Counted from the stretch's first letter, positions 35,976 through 49,399 are shown. The stretch is 64,000 nt of DNA from Isoperla grammatica (GCA_945910005.1 OX246741.1:3431946-3495945); one strand, 5' to 3'. Translations and numbers: made by a program. Notes: generated from the sequence alone by a model not told the origin.

Positions 35976-36423
35976 GCAATAATGATATTTCATTGACATT
36001 TATGCATTTCGCATCTACATAATATGTTATTGTATTCATTTTGAAGTTTCTTCTATTATTTCTTTTCATTTCATTTCATTTCTATTATTTCAGATTTTCC
36101 GCTTTCTATTTGTCGCTAGTTTTGCCAGGTTTTTATTTTTTACTAGGTAATATTTAATAGGTTTGTACGTTGAACTTGCAAGTAGGCTATTTTGATATCT
36201 GTCTGTGCCAATGATATTCAATATCATTGGTTGTTGCCAAATGCATAAAGAAAAGTGAATAAAATATACCATGATCGTGAATCAAGATGTAACCCATGAT
36301 GTATAACTAGCATTATCCTGTGTATTGATGTTTTAGTTACAAAAGTATAGACTCTTTCTCATGCATCTTCGAAAGTAGAGTTAAGCTCTACCTAGAGGAT
36401 GTATCAACTCATTATTTCAAACT

Positions 36424-36565
36424 ATTTCATTTCATTTCAATTCATTTCATATTTATTTTGTTATTTTATTTCATTTTATTTTATTTTATTTTATTTTATT
36501 TTATTTTATTTTATTTTATTTTATTTTATTTTATTTTATTTTATTTTATTGTGTTTTATTTTATC
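36424..36565 (+). repeat. (TTTTA)n microsatellite, about 140 bp
   Basis: A core of about 20 perfect TTTTA units is flanked by imperfect ATTTC/ATTTT units. The 67-codon frame across it is an artefact. Confidence 0.95.
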
Positions 36566-36687
36566 ACGAATAGTTGATACATTCTTCAGTGAATTTGTTT
36601 AAATATTTATTCATTTCCCTCAGTGTTAATCATTTTTACTGTTAAATGATCTTGCTGCTAAAGCTTATGGTGATATACTTTGTGATG

Positions 36688-37095
36688 TTCATGGACTCTA
36701 TGATGATATCATTAACATTTGCCGATATCGGTAAGTTGAATGAACACTAAAAATATTGACGTGATGATATCAACACAACCTGCAAATATCATTACAAACA
36801 AAATGAACAGTAAAATATATTTTATAGTGATATCGGTAAGTTTTGATGATATCGTCAGAGACGCTTGCTGATATCACCACAGCTCTATTGATATCACCAT
36901 AACCTGCCGATATCATTAAAATGATGCAATAAACAGTAAAATATATTTTATAGTGATATCGGTAAGTTTTGATGATATCGTCAGAGACGCTTGCTGATCT
37001 CACCACAGCTCTATTGATATCACCATAACACTTAATGATATCACCATAGCACTTGATGATATCATCAAAATTTTAGTAATATCACCAAAATATTT
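36688..37095 (+). repeat. GATATC-rich cluster 2
   Basis: About 13 GATATC words in 400 bp. A 100-bp segment beginning AACAGTAAAATATATTTTAT at 36806 recurs at 36932 (126-bp offset) with few changes. Units such as GATGATATCGTCAGAGACGC and TTGATATCACCATAAC differ from cluster 1 but share the palindromic core. Confidence 0.9.
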
Positions 37096-37769
37096 TACTG
37101 ATAGTTCAAGCAGGGTGTGCAGTGGTCCATCCTTCCCCATTACCAACGGCCTGCATAGAATCTACCACTATCCCTCCCATTAGTATGATGTGTTTCCGTG
37201 GGAGTTGTGTGAGAGCTGATCATCAAGAGGTATAACTACGCAAAAGAGTAACTTATGAATTAGTTAAGTATTCTAACACCTATCTTGTCTATGTATCTAA
37301 CAACGTTTTAACAAAAACAATATAGATAGATATGATTAACAAATATAAGCACCTCTAAACCCATTATTGGTAGTATCACGATGAAGGTTCTTTATTTAGC
37401 GAGCATACTGCAAAACCGTAAGAACAAACCCTCAAAACTAAGTTGTCATAGAATTAAAGATCATATGGTGCATCCACAGCTACTAAGGGAGGTCAATATA
37501 TGAAAACAAATAGGGTTTTGACAGTTTCGCTCGAATTTAAAAAAATTCTAAAGTAATAAACTATTTATCCACTTATGAAAATTGGTAGTACAACCATCAA
37601 AAATCTCTGCATCATTCCAAAATCCAAATGTTTGAATTTAAATATTGTATTATTAAAGATGAGTGACTTTGAATTCTAATTTCAAACTATTTTAAAGCTG
37701 TGGTGAACTCTCAAACTTTTAAAGCAGAAACGAAAACTCTCGAGACCTGACCTGTACAAATTATTATTG

Positions 37770-38130
37770 CCTCATAAATTCCTCAGCGCGCAGCGACGGA
37801 CGAGCAAATCTCCAGCCGAGGACGCGACTTTAATGAAAAGTCTACAATGTCGGGTAGGTACTTGGCGGCCCCTCTCGCCCCCCCCCCCCCCCCCCCCCGC
37901 TCGCTTCTCCCAGACGACGCCGACGACGTCGTGAAATGTGGGGGCCGGACGACGTCCTAAGATTACCGGTAAATCTCCCGCCGTAGATATCCACGAGCCT
38001 CGGCTAATCAGCCCCGCGGCCGCATCGACCCGTGATCCACAGGTCCTTAACGCTCCCCCGGCCGCCAAGATGAACCCTCACGATAACACTGCACACTGCA
38101 CCCCATGCAAATTAGACGTAGTTGGCTAAG
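37770..38130. promoter_or_regulatory. CpG-rich block with C21 tract and octamer
   Basis: CpG content rises sharply. A run of 21 C lies at 37878-37898. GCCGCCAAGATGAAC at about 38063 is a strong Kozak-like context but opens only 17 codons. ATGCAAAT, the POU octamer, is at 38105-38112. It may be the promoter of the candidate exon at 38478. Confidence 0.3.
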
Positions 38131-38477
38131 AAACAGCTGACCCCACACGATCTCAACTACTTGTGCTGAGTCGCCGTAATGAAGAGGGGGCTAACAACTT
38201 TCAACCCGCGCGCTCTAGAGGTCTGCGCTGCGCTTTACGGGGTGTGAAAGTCACTGTCGCAAGTTACCAAAACATGTCCAGTTTACATTTAGAAGTAACA
38301 TATTCGTTCATTATTTTTGTTCTGTTTTTGTGTGTGTGCGGGGGGGGGGGAGGGGGGGGGCTTATAGGTCATATGACGTCGGCTGAATCAGATCCATCAC
38401 ACATCGACGGGGTCCTCATAAGGGGAGTTCTGTAAGGGGATTGTAACGTGGGTTTGGTGGATGTTTAGGTCGTACAG

Positions 38478-38621
38478 AAGGCCGTCATGAAGGAGAAGAA
38501 GAAAAAGAAAGTTGAAAAAGTGAGCAAAACCATTATAGACGTGAAAAGGGATCATTCAAAATATGCACGACCCGAGAGCCCTCTTTGCTTTGAGGGATCC
38601 ACCGGATCTGTTATTGTTTAA
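38478..38621 (+). CDS. Candidate lysine-rich exon or small ORF
   Basis: After an acceptor-like GTCGTACAG (ending 38477) the frame AAG GCC GTC ATG runs to TAA at 38621. From ATG at 38487 it encodes 44 residues with a basic run (MKEKKKKKVEKVSKTII) and an ending PESPLCFEGSTGSVIV. A possible internal donor, GAAAAA|GTGAGC, at about 38519 would make a 42-bp exon. TAG lies in frame 9 bp before the acceptor. The basic run could act as a nuclear or RNA-binding tail; that is only composition. No family is recognised. Confidence 0.3.
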   Translation, partial: KAVMKEKKKKKVEKVSKTIIDVKRDHSKYARPESPLCFEGSTGSVIV

Positions 38622-38639
38622 CGATGTTATAAAGTCGGT

Positions 38640-41600
38640 CTTACAACAGACAGAGCTAGAACACGCGTCGACACACGAGTACGGAAGAGAGAACTGATGT
38701 TGTTGTTGTTTTACAAGGAAACCTTCCACCCAGAAACACTGCCACAGACAATCTAGATCAGCAGATTGAACTGAAACATGTCTGTCTAGTGTTTGGTCAT
38801 CACGTCACGTGGCCTTCTAATCACATATTCACTCTGCCGGGTCGCGCGCTACCCTTAGCTCGGGCGGGGGGCGGGGGTGGTCTGTAATTGCAGCCCCGAC
38901 CCGACCCAGCAGTTGACACAGAGGCAGCGGTATTGCTGCACACACGGGTGAAGCTTTGTTACGGGCAAATCTAGCGGTTAGGCAAACTGATATTGATACC
39001 GTTCCTTCCTCACATCCAAAGAAGAGGTGGCGTGTCTCAAACTACGACTATCCGGGAAAAGTTCTGGGGGGGGGGAGGGTTCTGAGTGAAACTTCATAAA
39101 AGTAAGTTCGGACTTATTGGTGCAGGCCAAGCGATAGCATAAACTATATAGTCTTGACTAACCTTCAAAGTTCAAACTACCTGTGAAATATGTACTGGTT
39201 ATGAGCTATTGCATCACAATCTGATGGAAACTGTTACTATTTTGTGTTGTTTAAGTGGTGATGTTTTTACTCTGTACAACATAAATTATTTTCAGAAGAT
39301 TCAAACGTTAGCTAAATGATCAAAAACGAAAACACTCCATGTCAGTGTAATATAACCGTGAACGAATGCACATCTATTGGCTTGTAGCGGTGCCCACGAC
39401 ACCGATACCTGAGTTTCTCATGTTAAATGCGAATGTTTATAGCGCTTGGTGGAGGTGCCGGGTAGACCAAACTGTTGCATTAAACCTCACAACCATCACA
39501 ACCGGCTATCTTATCGATGCCCGATAAAATGCGTGGGTATAATTATTGTCAGGTATATCTTCTCAGTAACATGCAAGAACACCCACGCTATAACCGCACG
39601 GATGTAGTTCGTACTGGAATGGAGGTTTGTGAACATAAACTGTCTCGAATATTTATTTTATCATTAAAGCAATAACACTAAAATTAGAATCACCAATTGT
39701 TACTTGTTTACTATTTAGTTTTAAGAAAATATGCGCATTTACAACCCCCATCGTAGAACGTCACAAGGGTAAATGTAATACACCAGTGGTAAACTTACAA
39801 CGAAGCAGCAGCCGAACATCTCTCAGTTATGACCCACATCACAGTCCATGACAGTAGACACAGCAAGGAAACGCTTACCTGGAACAGAAAGAAAGAACCC
39901 AATCAATCACTGGGGACAATCGAAAGCTGGCCAAGCAATATCGCAAAGCCGCCCTGGGCAACTGACCACAAGACTAGAGGAAGAGAATCGTTTCAAAGAA
40001 ATGCGATTCAATTCAATTTAATGCGATAACCGTATTCGCTGTGCAGCATGACTGAAATACTCTTCCTTCTTACCAGACTAAGCGGTTCTATAATGCACAC
40101 TAAGGAAACAAATTTGAATTCTTTGAAACACTGGAACAAAAAATGTAAAATGTGGTACAATTTTGTATCCGAAGAAAATAATGGTAAACGAATTGTTGTA
40201 CAAGTTATGTAAGTTTTGATAAGCAAGCACTATGTCAATATTTTCTAACGACTCACAACCACCCTGGCAACCACCAATAAGAAGTTTTGAAATTAAGTTA
40301 TCTTACACAAATATTTAGCTGGAAATAATGCGAACGCGCCCAAGACTAACAAAAGTTGAGAATGAGAAAAGTTTGGATAAGAAGTTAACATTCACAGACA
40401 CATTCGTTGGTAAACGAGTTAGGCCTACTCTCAGTTGTATCCGCAACCATCTGAAGTTTTGTCATCACGTTTCTGGGTTGACGCGGGGCATATTACCTAA
40501 ACAAGTGTTTCTATAGTGAACAGGCCAAGGCCTTGGTCTAATATCTCTCTGCAAAGTAAAGGCGTAGCGAGGCCAATGATCAGGCACGCAGAAGACCGGG
40601 GTAGGCTATATGCTTTGATTACTACACTAACCCAGGTCGTAGAGCGCGGGAACACATATTTCACACGTCGTACTTCTTCATAAAAGGAACCAACAAACAC
40701 GAACGACGAATAACGAAGGAAAAATGCAAATTACGCGAGAAAAGAGAAATGAAATACGTCACTAAGATAATTAAATCCACTAGACCATTACCGACTAGCC
40801 CAACAGAGAAGTAAGCAGGTCTACATAAGAAAGACAATTGAAAAGAGTGGCGAAAATGAGAAATGATTTATAACTTGTTACTTTTTCTTGCCAGATAACC
40901 CTAAGTAATTTTTAATGTAAGCTTCACAGTGAGACTTTAAGAGGGAAAATAGTAATATTTCTCTCCACCTTTTTTTTTTAGGACCCCTATATGAATAATG
41001 CACCATCTCCTAAGGTTACAATTACGAGGGGTCATAAAAAACTGGAGATATATAGTGATGATAAAACGGGCTCAAAAACTTCTTCAGTTTTCTTTTACAC
41101 TGAAATGTAAATTTAAAGCAAATTGTCTCTGTTGCATCAGTTTTTACCTTTTCCGCCTTTTTTACTCCTCTTTCGAGAAACCACACAAAAACGGAGCGTT
41201 CACAACACAACCACGTATAGATCGTAAAAAACAAAATAGAAACTACAATTCATGATACGTCTATTACCATTTGAACCCAACGGTTTACTGACCAAGCGTG
41301 TATTGCGTCTCATTACAACTAAGTAAGCTTACAAATCAACTTTGACAGTAAAATAGCATTGTTGAAGAACACAGTGCAAGAGTTAACATAATACATATAA
41401 GGATGACACATTGTGCGGTAAGAACGCGGCAAAAGCGTTAAGACTGTCATACGCTTATTGGTATTCGCTATATGCCAAGCTATATACATAGTTAACAATT
41501 ACCATTCACTTAACGATCATGCATTCCTACACAACTTGTTTTATGCTTGGTATTTCAACGCCCTAGTCATCTACCAAGTATCTAGATTCAATTGCCCAGT

Positions 41601-43690
41601 GATACACTTTGATGGCGTTGTCATGGTGAAAACAATCATCTGCATGAAGAGTATACATTTTAACAGAACAATGAAATACCGTCCTGTATGCAAGTTAATA
41701 TCTTCATATACGATTTACAAGTTTTTTAAATGTGTATTTACATTCCTGCATTTGTTACTTATTTCGGCCATCTGAACGTGAAAGTAACAGAAAGAACATC
41801 AGCCCCATATCACAGTAGGTACTGACATACTTGTTGAACACGTTGAGTTGAAAATTAAAAGAGCGTAACGAACAATTGATACTAAACATGTGTTGATATT
41901 ACAGATTAGGCGAAAGAACAAGGCATAAAATAAATACGATGCCTGCTACAGAGTGGCCGACTGATCAGGGAGGAAATACCCTCTCTTGCGACGCATGACG
42001 TGTGGGGGGGGGGGGCAGTCAAGGGGGGGGGATCAAACACAACAATCGGACGGATAATTAAATATAGATCGGTTGCCAGGAGAGGGGGAGGGGGCGAGAG
42101 TGCGTCGCGACGCAACGCGTACACCCATTAGATACGACGCCGTCCGTCGCATTAATAGAGCCGACTTCAAGGGCGACCAATTAAGAGTTCACTAAATTAG
42201 ATTGATATTGCAAAAAGGTAATTTAATGTACCGGCCGAGCCCAGGGACGCGGCCTCGTGGAAAGTTATTAATTGAATCTTGTTGGCCTGCCCGGGGATGC
42301 GAAGGAGCCCCAACAGCTGATGTCCTTGTCAGCACATATCAATGTTATTCTGAACAATACATCTACCTTGAAGTAGGCTGAATAACTTTAGGTTGTTAAA
42401 TTAGTTTACTATCATCTCTTCGATCACCCATAAGAGCATATTAGAGGTCAAACAAACTGTCAGTATTGATATTAGTTTATCGACGGAATACAAGCTTGAC
42501 CTGATGTGACCCTCTTCATATCATGGTGTTTAAATAGTTTGCAAGGAAGGTCCGAGAGCTGTTAGGAAGACTCAATCCCAGAAGTCTCTTTTGGGTCACA
42601 ATCCTTCTACGTCAATTCTCCCTCCGTGAATATGAAAATATTATCGAAAGGTAATAATAATACAACCTCACTGCATGATCACACGACGACGGTTTTGAAA
42701 GAATGAACGTTTGTAAGTAAGTACGCCAACTCGCTACTCATGGTTGAGGGCGCTCGTTTCCACCAGCCTAGTGTAACAAACGACCGCCGAGTCATCTAGC
42801 GGTCTAAACACGTACCAACCGCCGATCCGGCTTAAGAGCTCAAAGCTCGAGCTAGGCCGAGGCAGAGGGTGAACTCATCAGCAGAGATCGACCATAACCA
42901 GGATCAGATAAGATGAATAAGTAAGATGAGATTGGAACTGGAACCGGAGTGACAGAGCCAGTCAGGGCCGGATGAATAATGAATCTCACCCCTTCGAGTA
43001 GAGAATTAGGAGCCAACGTGGAGTGTGTTCGTAAGGGCGGTGAATCAATCAGCCTCGTAGTTGTTGGCACGATGACTCCCGAGGTGACGTCACCACTACC
43101 CGAGAAGAGACTACACATGCGGACACGTGCCTGCAATCAGCTGTGACAGGCCTATGCTGTTATACACAGCCACATGCGACCAGAAACGTCAAGACACTCG
43201 GACTGTGCAACAGGTCGAACATGTTCTGTCTCAAGGAAGCCGGGGACGACGAAGATTGTGAGAGACGTGTCACAAGAATGCGCCATTTGTAAGGGAGAGA
43301 GACAAGATTTCTGATATATATGAAAGATATCTGATGTAGGCCTACACAGTTTGATTAAAAATAATTAGTATGGGAACTTGTTTGTGATTTGTCTTTTAAT
43401 CATTTAATTATATTACAGAGTGGGAATTCACGACCTGTTCTCAATCATTACTAAATATAATAACCCAAACGAATACTTGAACGAATAGGATTTAGTAGAA
43501 TGTAACCCGAGCTTTTGACAGACAATAGGCTCTAAATCACTATACTATTCTCATATCGCGAGTTAACGCGCCCCCCATTGACCCGACAGTATATTGTACG
43601 ACGTGTTGATAGTACAGTACAGGTTCACAGTTGGCTCCTAGCTCGGTGCTAATTGCTCTGTGCAGTGACGGATGTTCTAGTAATGGAACA
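38640..43690. other. Stretch without a supported gene
   Basis: Contents: a G10 tract (39066-39075), 18-mer copy 2, G12 and G8 tracts (42004-42031), and a CRE palindrome at 43085. A 62-codon ATG frame at 40328-40516 and a 105-codon TTG frame at 41458-41775 have no splice or codon support and are not called. Confidence 0.4.
39446..39463 (+). repeat. Dispersed 18-mer, copy 2
   Basis: A perfect TTGGTGGAGGTGCCGGGT in AT-rich flanks (TTTATAGCGC before, AGACCAAACT after). Confidence 0.95.
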
Positions 43691-43699
43691 CACCCCCTC

Positions 43700-43800
43700 G
43701 CCACGTCCTATATATAGTGGGACAATGTCGGCGGGTGAGTTGCCGCACACGCCGAGCTCAGAGAAGAGTGGACATTGCAGACGGAGAGAGCAAGAACAGT
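43700..43800 (+). promoter_or_regulatory. Possible TATA promoter
   Basis: CTATATATAG (43708-43717) sits in moderately GC-rich DNA. About 30 bp downstream is GTGAGTTGCCGCACACGCC. The overlapping open frames on both strands are not convincing. The tRNA-like B-box GGTTCGATCCCC at about 43894 lies 180 bp further on. Confidence 0.2.
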
Positions 43801-44149
43801 CAGCGAGTGTCAAGAAGGTGAAATACAACACAAACATAAACATTAATATCTTGAAAGCCTTTACCGAACGTCTCATTAACGTTTGCCATGACTGGGTTCG
43901 ATCCCCAGCCCCGATATTACACAAGGAAACCATTATATAACACGTGGAACACAACAACAAGGGTAAGACCTTAATGAAGACATAACGAAGAACAGGCTCC
44001 AGCCTAACGAAGCTAATGTTAGGGTTTGTTAGCGACGTTGGGGTGTCGATGTCTACCAGGGTATAGAATAACTTAATTACCCGTATCTCTGTGTGAAGAC
44101 TAACGAACTATACTGCCACGTGTCTCACAGATTACTGGTTATACACGTT

Positions 44150-44287
44150 GGTGTTGGCGACCACAGTCACTGTCGTTAGCCGACCAGTCACTGTCGTTAG
44201 CCGACCAGTCACTAAGTTGGGCGATCAGTCACTGTCGTTGGCGACCACAGTCACTGTCGTTGGCGACCACAGTCACTGTCGTTGGGC
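44150..44287 (+). repeat. Minisatellite, about 6 units of 18-24 bp
   Basis: Units are built on AGTCACTGTCGTTGGCGACC with GTTAGCCGACC variants. The frames through it are artefacts. Confidence 0.85.
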
Positions 44288-45719
44288 GGCGGCTACCTCG
44301 AGACAACGTGTTGAAACTAACCACTCTTTTGTAACACAATACTGTCGTATTTAATTTACCTACCTATGTCAATCCTTACACCAGTTACATGAATCAACAA
44401 ACGACGAAGAGCTAAGCAGGTTAAAACAACCCACAAACTTAGAACGCCTCACACGAGTTTTACATAAACATTGTTTTTTCTTGCCATAACATCGCGGAAG
44501 CCAAAACGAAATATAAACAGAAAAGAAAAAAAACGGACTATGACGATGATGGTTACTGGACCGTATCTTACATGTCTCTGGTGCGAGGCTAATCGAGATG
44601 ATAAGCATAAACGAGATGCTGCAAGGATGAGCACGGCATGTGGTATGTGTACTCGGAGATATTTTGTCATGGACTCACAACAAGGAAGAAAAAACAATGC
44701 AAATGTAATTTCAATCCTCAAAAGAGAGATAGGCAGAGAAAGGCGGGAAACTAAAACCATGTCTAGACTCGGTTAATAGTACAATGTTGAAATGTGTCTA
44801 TGACATGATGAATAGAATCAGCTTCACCCAAGCGCTGTCTAGACTCTAGCTAGAACGTTACCATTGACAAGTACCACGTTTAGGCGTTGTCCAATCACCC
44901 CACCCTCCGGTAATCATCCATCAATCAGGCAACGATTCAACGACGCGTAGTTTATCGTCACGTTGATTAGCAGCTACCTCGACAGACGAGGGGTTATTAA
45001 ATCAAAAGCCCAGTCCATCATTTGGTCGCTAGATCCCCCTCACACAATGAGCGCGTGATTAATGACACCCGGTGCAATGCAAGCAAACACACACGCCGTG
45101 CAGATGTTTTCAATAATTCCATCTGGAGAGTTGCCACGCGCGTTGATTAATGGTAACTGAACGCTCGACGCGCGCGTAGAGTCAAGTCCCGTGACGCGCC
45201 GCGTTGTTAGCGCGCGACGCGACGTTAAGTGCGGAACGTTGTTCTCATGATCGCAGAGTTTCACGCATCACTTTGCTGCCGCTTCCATTTTCTCAATTTC
45301 CCGCTTCCATCGCCTCCTACAGCTATTCTATCGGCTGCAGCTCTGTTTGCTCAATTTCCTCCTACGCTGTTTTTAGAGCCGTCACTGCGAGACACCCCAA
45401 TCTATGGCCTCATTACGATTGCTAAACGTCTCGTTTTTTAGGGGATTACCTCGAATTGTGAACGAATATCCCTGATCTGGTAGAAGCCTGGATTGTCTAA
45501 AAGAAACGCACTTTCTAATTTCATTATATACACTTTATTTACATTAATCTTTCGATGTATATTGCCATGCAAGACAATGGAAACAAGTATTGCCAACGCA
45601 GGTAACTGGTATAATACTGTAAAATACTTATGTTTCGATGTATATGAGATCGGACAAGAATAATAAACTGTTAAAACCATTGTTAGTTTCGAGTTTAACT
45701 TTTGATCGCGATCAGTGGG

Positions 45720-46270
45720 CCACGTCCATTCAACGTCATGTTATGGATCACGTGTTCATAGCTTAGCCGCCTCTCTCGGTGTCAGTCCACCCATCCACAT
45801 TCCGTCCCGGCCCAATGTCCCCTAACTTTACTACCTCGCGTCGCACGGGTAGGGCGTACGATGCGGGTGTCAGACAGTACACGACAACAGGGGTACCGCG
45901 GTCCACCCCGCACGCCGGGTCATAAACCAGGCGGGCACAGCGTCGTAAAGCGCAGTGGTCGTAAAGCCAGGTCCTCCGTCAGGACGCGAAGCGGACGCGC
46001 GCTGGGGGACCCGACGCGCGCTAGTGATAGCGGCGACGCGTTGATTCCGCGCTCGCGGTTTATGGGAGTTTTATGAACGAGTGGAGATTGGATTGATTTC
46101 AATTTCGAGTAATTCCGAGGCGTTGTTATCTCAGGCTGGCGGTGCGTGGGTTGGGTGCGTGGGACAAGCGTGGGTGCGTGGGTACGCGACGTGCTTGGGA
46201 CGCAGCCACGTAGTTACCGCGTCGCCTCGTTGTTGACGGACGTGCCGAGCTGTTTAGCGACGATGCAATC
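45720..46270. promoter_or_regulatory. CpG-rich block, possible promoter
   Basis: This is the longest CpG-dense stretch in the window. It includes a GTGCGTGG tandem (about 46140-46185) and GACGCGCGCT words. Open frames on both strands reflect the lack of TA. No donor or start with support was found. Confidence 0.3.
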
Positions 46271-46521
46271 TAAACGGTAGTGGCTGAAGTTGATTCAATC
46301 TTCCGTTTTATAAGACTGCAGTCGCCCAATACCAGGAAGCTTTCAATGTTGTACTAGGTCAGTGCAATGAGTCTTGACTGATTCAATGTCAATGTTAGAA
46401 ATTGTCACTTTTAGCCGTGGACAACAGACTGTATTACATAACACCTGTATTACAACTATACCTGCTTCATTAAAAAAATTCTGATTTCTTATTGGGAATT
46501 TTTTAGGAAAGTTTACAACAC

Positions 46522-46539
46522 TTGGTGGAGGTGCCGGGT
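46522..46539 (+). repeat. Dispersed 18-mer, copy 3
   Basis: A perfect TTGGTGGAGGTGCCGGGT, preceded by TTTACAACAC and followed by TGTGAGGATT. Confidence 0.95.
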
Positions 46540-46544
46540 TGTGA

Positions 46545-48430
46545 GGATTAAAGGCCTACATTGCTCACTGAGCTGTCAGCAGATTTGCTACCGACGAACA
46601 TAGCGGCTGTCTCGCTATGAAAGCAATAATCACATTTCAATTACAATCTAACTCGAAAGAACTCCATCCAACACAACAATAACTTCCAACTAAGTCTCGT
46701 ATCAACGTGGACGTCCCACAAGATGAGTTATCTCCATTAAAAGTAGTGGATATTTCTGACTGTCATTGTTCCGTGTTGTGGTATCGACTCTGGAGCATCT
46801 CGACATCAAATATCGAACAATTGATGCTTTTCATCCGCCCGTCCGCTCGAACATGGAGCCAATAAACTATTGGGGCTTGTGTGCAGGAAGCATTTAATTT
46901 AATTGTATCGATAGTCGATATCGTCAGTGAACGGGAACTCTAATTGGCTGATGGGGAGCGGATGTCGCCAAGGCAATCGGCGACAATACAACAAGTCTCT
47001 CGCTCAGTCAGTGAGCTGCGAGGACAATCATACGACACTGCTCACTTAGATTATACGAGGTAAGAAAAGAGAACCAACACAGCGGAACTATATAAAGTCG
47101 GTTTACAACGTGACAAATGTTACGGCCACTAAGCTGCCGAGCAGTGCTTGACTAAGACAATACATTCAATATACGTATATCCATTCTCCATGTCTTTGCG
47201 TGACACGACACTTCAAAATATATATTATAAATTTTAGAGAAAAACTGTTTTTATTAAAAGTTAAAATCGAAATAAATTTACTAAAAACTATTACTGTTTT
47301 GGAGCTACGAATTGCTTCCGTCGCTCAGGTGGGGTGAACTGCGACAATAAACAATAGAGACACTCGTACACCTATCGAACCGATCAGATGTTTTCTGCGT
47401 TATTAGCTAGCAGTAGAACCGCAAGCTTTGACTACCGCACATCTTGAACACATCACAAATGACATATTCACAAATATTGGAACAAAAATACTTGTGATCT
47501 ACAAAAATGAACATAATTTAGAAACCATATATGTATACCCATGATTGAATGGGTTTTATTATATAGGTACTTGAAACGGGCTTATCGCGCAAGACACAAT
47601 GACAAGAATATGATTTGCTTCTGAATATAGTTATAATACCCAAGGCCAACGCACACAACTACTCCCGACAGACACAATAATCCCAGCTTGTATGAATACA
47701 GCATCCTAGACAGTAAATCCCGAACAAAAGCAGAAACAAACAAACTCATCAAACGCTTTAATGACGCAATGTTATTGTTCCGACCTTTGACGTCACCACG
47801 TCTGCCGAGTCTCCCAAGAGAAACGTCGGGATTGTCAACCGGCAGACAACTAATCTCTTTCCAATAAACCAGTCGCACGCGGCTTGACGAGAATAATCCT
47901 GAATAAGTCTGCGGAAGACGAAGAACGAATTTCCTTTATTTCTCCTACTTCCCATGTCCTCGCATTCGCTTACATGCGACTGACAGAGAAGCGTCGACAA
48001 GCACGTCTCCTCGCAGGGGTGGCCAACGGGGCTTGCACTACTTGCTCGCAACGTCAACAGCTTTCAGCTTTGTATTGATTTTATACAATAAATTATACTA
48101 AGCATACTAGACATTGAAAGCTATTGACGATAGTGATACACATTTTTCATTACATTAGCAAACAAAATCCCAACACTTTTGCTGCGCATTACTGAAATCA
48201 AAGAAACAACCCCGTTACAGAGCAAATGATATTATTTTGTTATAAACACACATATAAAGGTGAACAGACACAATCTATTCTCTCACTAATCTAAAGCTCT
48301 CTATAAGCACGACGGCTAAATAATGAATGCCTTTCATGAGCACGTTTAACAAGGTTCACTCAAACAATAATTCGAGGACCACTCAGCTACCTCAGAGGTT
48401 GAGTAGTGAGTGATAGTTTAGGGTGCTCAC
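46545..48430. other. Stretch without a supported gene
   Basis: A CRE palindrome lies at 47788-47795. CAGGGGTGGCCAACG (about 48015) resembles a hAT terminal sequence without a visible partner. The opposing frames at 47758-48078 are not supported by splice sites. Confidence 0.4.
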
Positions 48431-48540
48431 TATCGTGTCTATACAGAATACACCCTCAGCGCGGCGTCTCGTAGGGAACTGTAGCCTAGATAACTAGGTA
48501 CACGAGATATCATTGCGACGGTCGGGGTGAATGAATGGAG

Positions 48541-49330
48541 GTAGATTACAGCCCCCGCTACCCTCGGCCTTGGCTCATCACGCAGCGGGGGTCGTAAAGC
48601 AGACGACGGCGGGATGAACCAAGACATTCCATTGGACAGAGAGGCGATGTGATCACGCAGATTACAGCCCCCGCTTCTCGGCCTTGGCTCATCACGCAGC
48701 GGGGGTCGTAAAGCAGACGACGGCGGGATGAACCAAGACATTCCATTGGACAGAGAGGCGATGTGATCACGCAGATTACAGCCCCCGCTTCTCGGCCTTG
48801 GCTCATCACGCAGCGGGGGTCGTAAAGCAGACGACGGCGGGATGAACCAAGACATTCCATTGGACAGAGAGGCGATGTGATCACGCAGATTACAGCCCCC
48901 GCTTCTCGGCCTTGGCTCATCACGCAGCGGGGGTCGTAAAGCAGACGACGGCGGGATGAACCAAGACATTCCATTGGACAGAGAGGCGATGTGATCACGC
49001 AGATTACAGCCCCCGCTTCTCGGCCTTGGCTCATCACGCAGCGGGGGTCGTAAAGCAGACGACGGCGGGATAAACCAAGACATTCCATTGGACAGAGAGG
49101 CGATGTGATCACGCAGATTACAGCCCCCGCTTCTCGGCCTTGGCTCATCACGCAGCGGGGGTCGTAAAGCAGACGACGGCGGGATAAACCAAGACATTCC
49201 ATTGGACAGAGAGGCGATGTGATCACGCAGATTACAGCCCCCGCCTCTCGGCCTTGGCTCATCACGCAGCCGGGGTCGTAAAGCAGACGACGGGATGAAC
49301 CAAGACATCCCATTGGACAGAGAGGCGATG
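48541..49330 (+). repeat. 114-bp minisatellite, about 7 near-identical units
   Basis: GATCACGCAG recurs every 114 bp (48651, 48765, 48879 and on). Inner units differ at only one or two sites (GGGATGAACC versus GGGATAAACC; CCCGCTTCTC versus CCCGCCTCTC); the outer units carry small indels. Because 114 is 38 codons and the unit has no stop in two minus frames, 304- and 251-codon frames result. Unit-to-unit changes do not favour synonymous sites in either frame, so I do not call a gene. The near-identity suggests recent expansion. Confidence 0.95.
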
Positions 49331-49399
49331 TGATCAGGCAGAACGGGGCACAATCTCGTTTTAAAAGAGGGGCATGGAAAGTTTACATATTCAATTTTT

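Noticed and set aside
40328..40516. 62-codon ATG frame, basic protein
   Set aside because: Codon use is flat, no donor, acceptor or promoter signal was found nearby, and no family is recognised.
45229..45441. 70-codon plus frame rich in Pro and Phe
   Set aside because: Two plus frames are open together in a pyrimidine-rich stretch, with no splice support.
48439..49353. 304-codon minus-strand frame of 38-residue repeats
   Set aside because: The 114-bp unit is a multiple of three and lacks stops in two frames. Unit differences are not biased to synonymous sites, and the start and end lie in ordinary DNA.
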